Positions 60,170 to 64,000 of a DNA stretch of 64,000 nt are shown in pieces. The stretch's first letter is position 1. Each line of letters begins with the position of its first letter. The stretch spans positions 1-64,000 of the forward strand of contig JBFYWB010000027.1 of assembly GCA_041299015.1 (NCBI GenBank), in the 5' to 3' direction. A program made the translations under genes and the position numbers. The DNA is from JARFQH01 sp041299015. Lineage in GTDB: Bacteria > Desulfobacterota > Desulfobacteria > Desulfobacterales > SG8-13. Under the pieces are notes generated by a model that made no database searches, had not been told where the DNA came from, and saw only the letters and a list, made by a program, of their open reading frames with translations.

Positions 60170-61263
60170 TCCAGCCTCAGCACACGGCCAAGCGCCGCGA
60201 CAAACCGTTGGTTTTCGGCCGGCAACCCCGCGTTGATACGAATGAAATGCGGGTAGCCGTAGGAACGCATCGACCGCACGATGACCCCTTCGGCCAACAT
60301 CCGCTCGAAAACGGCGTCGGCATCGGTTTGAACGTCGATCAGAAAAAAGTTGGCCTGCGTCGGAAAATAACGCACGCCGAGGCGGTCCAGTTGACCGAAC
60401 AGATAGTCCAGTCCCGTATGAACCAGCCGGACCGTTTGCTGCACAAAAGCCTCGTCATCGAGCGCCGCCACCGCGCCCGCCTGGGCCAGAGAGCTGGCGT
60501 TGAAAGGCGGCCGAATCCGATGCAGGATGGCGGCCAGATCGGGCGGCAGGATGCCGTAGCCGATGCGTAGCCCGGCCAGTCCGTACGTTTTTGAAAAAGT
60601 CCGCAGGGATACGACCGGGCAGCCGCTGTCGAGGAATTTGAGCCCCGCGGCACAGGCCGGATCACGCACGAATTCGATATAGGCCTCGTCGACCACGACG
60701 GTGATGGCCGGCGGCAGGCTACGCAGGAAGGTGCTCAGTGCGTCGGTCCGAATGACGGTGCCGGTCGGATTGTTCGGGTTGCATAAAAAAATCAGCCGGG
60801 TTCGCGACGTCACCCGGTCGAGCATGGCCTCCAGATCTATGGCCAACGCCTCGTCCAAGGAAACGAAGACAGGCCGCGCCCCGACACTGCGAACCATGAT
60901 GGCATACATCAAAAAAGACGGCTGCGGCATCAAGGCTTCGTCACCGGGTCGAAGCAATGCCCGGCTCAACATGCCGATCACCTCGTCCGAACCGTTGCCC
61001 AGCACGATGGTGTTCGCGGCGACCCCGAGTTTTTCGGCCAGCTTGGCCGTCAAGGCGAAACCGCCGCCGTCCGGGTAGCGGTGCAGTTTGGCGAGGTGCT
61101 CCCGAATCGCCTCAATCGCTTTCGGTGAGGGTCCCAGAGGATTCTCATTGGAAGCCAGTTTGACCGAATCGCGGATACCGTACTCGCGTTCGAGCTCCTC
61201 CAGGGGTTTGCCCGGTTTGTAAGGTTCGATGGCCAGGATGTAATCGGGTATGGAGAGATTCAT
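60166..61263 (-). CDS. hisC: Histidinol-phosphate aminotransferase
   Basis: A 365-residue fold-type I aminotransferase. The start 'IPDYILAIEPYKPGKP' and 'KLASNENPLGPSPKA' are typical of HisC; the PLP lysine is Lys225 in 'RTFSKTYGLAGLRIGY', and 'CNPNNPTG' and 'VVVDEAYIEF' hold the cofactor contacts. It makes L-histidinol phosphate from imidazole-acetol phosphate and glutamate. Related enzymes also transaminate aromatic amino acids, so a dual role with pheA is possible. The ATG at 61263 follows AAAGGCG. The stop overlaps the cmk start. Confidence 0.93.
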   Translation of the reverse strand: MNLSIPDYILAIEPYKPGKPLEELEREYGIRDSVKLASNENPLGPSPKAIEAIREHLAKLHRYPDGGGFALTAKLAEKLGVAANTIVLGNGSDEVIGMLSRALLRPGDEALMPQPSFLMYAIMVRSVGARPVFVSLDEALAIDLEAMLDRVTSRTRLIFLCNPNNPTGTVIRTDALSTFLRSLPPAITVVVDEAYIEFVRDPACAAGLKFLDSGCPVVSLRTFSKTYGLAGLRIGYGILPPDLAAILHRIRPPFNASSLAQAGAVAALDDEAFVQQTVRLVHTGLDYLFGQLDRLGVRYFPTQANFFLIDVQTDADAVFERMLAEGVIVRSMRSYGYPHFIRINAGLPAENQRFVAALGRVLRLE

Positions 61264-61305
61264 AGCGCCTTTAGCGAATTTTCTTGACGTCATCCGGCAG
61301 CCCGA

Positions 61306-61842
61306 TCATGACGCCGCCGCTTTGCAGCCCTCCTCCACGGCCGCGATGTTCAGAGAGATCAGCTTTTTCTTCTTAGAAAACTCCGTTTCGACGCAACCGC
61401 GCAGCGTGTCGATGGCGACGATTTTACTGCGCGCGACAAAAGCAGCCAGCGCGACGATGTTGGCCGACCGCACGCTGCCGAGCTTGACGGCAATATCGTT
61501 GACCGGCACCCGCAGCTCATCAACGTCCTTGCGGCCCGAACCGATATCGATCAGAGAGCTGTTGACCAGGATGACGCCCCCCGGTTTGACCTGGGCGGCG
61601 AACTTTTCAAGCGAGGGCCGGTTCATGGCCACCAGATGCATCGGATTGCGGATGATCGGCGATCCGATCAACCGGTCGCTGACCACGACGGTGCAATAGG
61701 CGGTCCCACCCCGCATTTCGGGACCATAGGAGGGCACCCAGGCGACCTCGCGCCCCTCCTCCATGGCGGCATGGGCCAGAATCTTCGCGCTCAACAAGAT
61801 TCCTTGACCGCCAAAACCGGCAAACATCACTTCGCTCTGCAT
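61306..61842 (-). CDS. 2-Oxoacid:ferredoxin oxidoreductase gamma subunit
   Basis: A 178-residue gamma subunit: 'FAGFGGQGILLSAKILAHAA' (in part) at the start, 'WVPSYGPEMRGGTAYCTVVVSD' (in part) and 'RPSLEKFAAQVKPGGVILVNSSL' (in part) are the family blocks. With the alpha, beta and ferredoxin subunits encoded upstream it forms an enzyme that oxidatively decarboxylates a 2-oxoacid to an acyl-CoA and reduces ferredoxin. Lack of a fused ferredoxin and the separate four-gene layout fit the Vor/Kor type. It is the last of the set, hisC follows. Confidence 0.9.
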   Translation of the reverse strand: MQSEVMFAGFGGQGILLSAKILAHAAMEEGREVAWVPSYGPEMRGGTAYCTVVVSDRLIGSPIIRNPMHLVAMNRPSLEKFAAQVKPGGVILVNSSLIDIGSGRKDVDELRVPVNDIAVKLGSVRSANIVALAAFVARSKIVAIDTLRGCVETEFSKKKKLISLNIAAVEEGCKAAAS

Positions 61843-61933
61843 GACGCCTCCACATTTTCCGCTCGCTTGCAGCGGCCCGTGGTCCGCACATTACCCCCCA
61901 AAAAGCCCGCCGACACGCTCAGACGGGGTCGAT

Positions 61934-62671
61934 TCACTGGGGAGTTTTCAATTCGCCCAGCTGGTAATAGGGCAGCATGGTCTCCTCGGCCCACCGGACC
62001 GCCTCGACGGGCGTAAGCCCCCAGTTGGTGGGGCAGGTGCTCACCACCTCGACAAAGCTGAAGCATTTTCCCGCCAATTGATATTCAAAGGCCTTTTTGA
62101 TCGACTTCTTGGCCTTGTTGATGAACTTCGGCTTGATGACCGTCTGCCGGGCAATATAAGCGGGTGTCTGCAACGCGGCCAGGAGTTCGGCCATCTTGAT
62201 CGGCATGCCGACCTCCTCGACCCGGCGGCCGAAGGGCGAGGTGGTGGTCCGCTGCATCGGCATCGTGGTCGGTGCCATCTGGCCGCCGGTCATACCGTAG
62301 ACGGCGTTGTTGACGAAGATGACGGTTATTTTTTCGCCGCGGTTGGCCGCATGAACGATTTCCCCCATGCCGATGCTCGCCAAATCCCCGTCTCCCTGAT
62401 AGGTGAAGACCACCAGATCGGGCCGCACCCGCTTGATGCCGGTCGCCTGCGCCGGCGCCCGTCCGTGGGCCGCCTCCAGGAAATCGAAGGTAAAGTAATT
62501 GTACATCAGCACCGCACATCCGACCGGTGCAATTCCCACCGTCCGGTCGCGAATTGCCAACTCGTCGATGACCTCGGCCACAAGGCGATGGATGACACCG
62601 TGGGTGCAGCCCGGGCAGTAGTGGGTCACCTGGTCGGAAAGGGCCAATGGTTTCTGAAATGTCTTGCCCAT
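61934..62671 (-). CDS. 2-Oxoacid:ferredoxin oxidoreductase beta subunit (TPP-binding)
   Basis: A 245-residue beta subunit with the TPP motif 'YQGDGDLASIGMGEIVHAANRGE' (in part; GDGD, then 'NNAVYGMTGGQMAPTT') and an early 'YCPGCTHGVIHRLVAEV' with cysteines that bind the proximal cluster. 'STCPTNWGL' is near the end. It binds TPP between beta and alpha chains. The sequence 'ATGIKRVRPD' and the C-terminus fit the Vor/Kor group. The next gene encodes gamma. Confidence 0.92.
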   Translation of the reverse strand: MGKTFQKPLALSDQVTHYCPGCTHGVIHRLVAEVIDELAIRDRTVGIAPVGCAVLMYNYFTFDFLEAAHGRAPAQATGIKRVRPDLVVFTYQGDGDLASIGMGEIVHAANRGEKITVIFVNNAVYGMTGGQMAPTTMPMQRTTTSPFGRRVEEVGMPIKMAELLAALQTPAYIARQTVIKPKFINKAKKSIKKAFEYQLAGKCFSFVEVVSTCPTNWGLTPVEAVRWAEETMLPYYQLGELKTPQ

Positions 62672-62742
62672 TTGAGTTGCTCCAGTGTTGCGGTTTGGTT
62701 GCGAGACGGACGCTGTCTCTCATCGAAGAGGTGAAGAATCGG

Positions 62743-63813
62743 TCAGTCCGCCAATGATTTAACGAAAGCCATCACCTCTTCCGGCGTCGGCACGTCACCA
62801 CCGCATTTGCCGTACCATTTGACCGGCCTCTTGCCCTTCACCGCACGCTCGACATCTTCCACCATCTGCCCCATACTCATTTCGATGCTGGCCACGGCCC
62901 GGCAACTTTTTTTGCCCGCCGCCTCTTCGACGGCCTCCTCCGGGAAGGGAAATACGGTCTGCGGACGGATCATCCCGACCTCGACCCCGATCTCCTTCAG
63001 CTGATCGATCGCCGTACGGCACACGCGGCTCATGGTGCCGTAGCTGACGATGAGAACGCGGTAATCGCCGTCGGTATTGTAAGCTTCGCAGCGGACTTCC
63101 TCTTTTTTCATCCGGTCGTACTTGGCTTTAAGGATCAGGTTGTTTTCGTTCAACTGCCCAGGATCCAAATACAGGGAGCGGATCAGATTACGTCGGTCGC
63201 TTTTGCGGGTCTGCATGCCATTGACGGCCCAATCGTTTTTGTTTGACGGCGTCGTCCTCAAATGGTCGGGAAATTCAACCGGTTCCATCATCTGGCCGAT
63301 CAGCCCGTCGCCGAGAATCATGACCGGATTCCGGTACTTTTCTGCCAGCGGAAAGGCCATCATCACCATTTCAACGGCCTCCTGGACGCTGGCCGGGGCC
63401 AGTACCAGCAGCCGGCAGTCCCCGTGACCGATCCCTTTGGTGGCCTGCAGGTAATCGGCCTGAGACGGCAGGATGCCCCCGAGACCGGGACCGCCGCGCA
63501 TGATGTTCACGATCACCGCCGGGCACTGGGCGCCCGCCATGTAGCTGATGGCTTCGCTCATCAGGCTGATGCCCGGGCTCGACGAGGTGGTGAAAACCCG
63601 CTCACCGGCCGCAGCGGCGCCGAAGATCATGTATGAAACAGCGACTTCACTTTCACCCTGGAGGAAAACACCGCCCATCTCCGGCAACCGCCGCGACAGA
63701 TATTCGGCCACTTCGGACTGCGGGGTGATCGGATAGGCGAAGTAGTTCAGGCATCCGGCCCGAATAGCCGCTTCACCGATAGCCTCGTTGCCTTTCATCA
63801 ACACCTTGCCCAT
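62743..63813 (-). CDS. vorB: 2-Oxoacid:ferredoxin oxidoreductase alpha subunit (VorB-like)
   Basis: A 356-residue alpha subunit. 'MKGNEAIGEAAIRAGCLNYFAYPITPQSEVAEYL' (in part) is the pyrimidine-binding start; 'FLQGESEVAVSYMIFGAAAAGERVFTTSSSPGISLM' (in part) and 'NIMRGGPGLGGILPSQADYLQ' (in part) are strong family blocks. It resembles the VorB annotation (3-methyl-2-oxobutanoate dehydrogenase), but 2-oxoglutarate or mixed substrates cannot be ruled out. ATG at 63813 follows GGAGAG and gives the normal N-terminus 'MGKVLMKGNE'. It begins 13 bases after the ferredoxin gene stop. Confidence 0.92.
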   Translation of the reverse strand: MGKVLMKGNEAIGEAAIRAGCLNYFAYPITPQSEVAEYLSRRLPEMGGVFLQGESEVAVSYMIFGAAAAGERVFTTSSSPGISLMSEAISYMAGAQCPAVIVNIMRGGPGLGGILPSQADYLQATKGIGHGDCRLLVLAPASVQEAVEMVMMAFPLAEKYRNPVMILGDGLIGQMMEPVEFPDHLRTTPSNKNDWAVNGMQTRKSDRRNLIRSLYLDPGQLNENNLILKAKYDRMKKEEVRCEAYNTDGDYRVLIVSYGTMSRVCRTAIDQLKEIGVEVGMIRPQTVFPFPEEAVEEAAGKKSCRAVASIEMSMGQMVEDVERAVKGKRPVKWYGKCGGDVPTPEEVMAFVKSLAD

Positions 63814-63826
63814 CGATTCTCTCCAA

Positions 63827-64000
63827 TCATTTTGACCCGGCCGGCGCCTCGGCCGACTCGGTGATGGTAATGGCCACATCCGGACACATGGTGCAGCACA
63901 TGGCGCAATAGATACAATCCTCCGGACGGGCGCGCAAGACGGGGAAATACCCCTTGGTGTTGACCTGATCGCTGATCTCCAACACGTTTTTCGGGCATAC
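63827..64000 (-). CDS. 2-Oxoacid:ferredoxin oxidoreductase ferredoxin (delta) subunit, partial
   Basis: The frame runs off the right edge; 57 C-terminal residues are visible. They contain 'CIYCAMCCTMCP' (a CxxCxxCxxxC [4Fe-4S] motif with an extra cysteine) and the start of another cluster ('VCPKNVLEI'), the normal two-cluster ferredoxin. The stop is at 63827-63829, 13 bases before vorB, so it is the first visible gene of the set and passes electrons from the TPP site to free ferredoxin. Confidence 0.88.
   Translation of the reverse strand, partial: VCPKNVLEISDQVNTKGYFPVLRARPEDCIYCAMCCTMCPDVAITITESAEAPAGSK

Overview
The window reads as chromosomal DNA of an anaerobic, GC-rich Desulfobacterota (sulfate-reducer type) bacterium, probably near Desulfobacterales. 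The main reasons are a complete menaquinone reductase set (QrcA-B-C-D order), the end of a tungsten aldehyde:ferredoxin oxidoreductase, a four-subunit 2-oxoacid:ferredoxin oxidoreductase, beta-oxidation genes of the FadN/FadA type and system II cytochrome c maturation. The assignment is an inference from gene content; no rRNA is present.

Layout. 0-2.5 kb: end of aor, an unknown protein with two similar halves, a MoaD-like sulfur carrier and an E1-like activating enzyme, probably cofactor support for the oxidoreductase. 2.5-6.3 kb: a thiolase and a FadN-type fusion enzyme behind a FadR-like operator. 6.6-10.9 kb: a small membrane protein, comEC and murA. 10.9-19.1 kb: qrcABCD plus a 52-codon membrane-protein gene, followed upstream on the same strand by ccsB and resB; the maturation proteins could serve the haem-rich QrcA. 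19.3-26 kb: a small DNA-binding protein with a histone-H1-like linker, a UvrD-family helicase, an AMMECR1 protein, a PpiD-like chaperone, two small zinc-ribbon proteins and tRNA-Ala(GGC). 26-36 kb: a GerMN protein coupled to an EF-G, an M48/TPR protease, parA-parB, an NYN-domain protein, a DUF3842 protein, an unusual IspH-UbiA fusion and plsY. 36-43 kb: Smr, Nudix, pheA, a PHP phosphatase, a bifunctional-nuclease-family protein, miaB, a DUF4911-like protein and recJ. 43-51 kb: HDOD and GspE/PilB-type ATPase pair, an unknown protein coupled to an RNase Z-like hydrolase, a lipoprotein, and sugar-nucleotide genes (DegT aminotransferase, manC). 51-64 kb: dnaE, guaB, a YciO-type protein, rpsA, cmk, hisC and the 2-oxoacid:ferredoxin oxidoreductase, whose ferredoxin subunit runs off the right edge.

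Most of the window is housekeeping and I see no phage, insertion sequence or CRISPR. The most unusual items are the IspH-UbiA fusion (33301-35040), the two-halved protein beside the MoaD/E1 pair (412-1026), the 52-codon gene closing the qrc operon (10968-11126) and the FadR-like operator before fadN (6254-6271). All homology calls are by eye; no database search was run.
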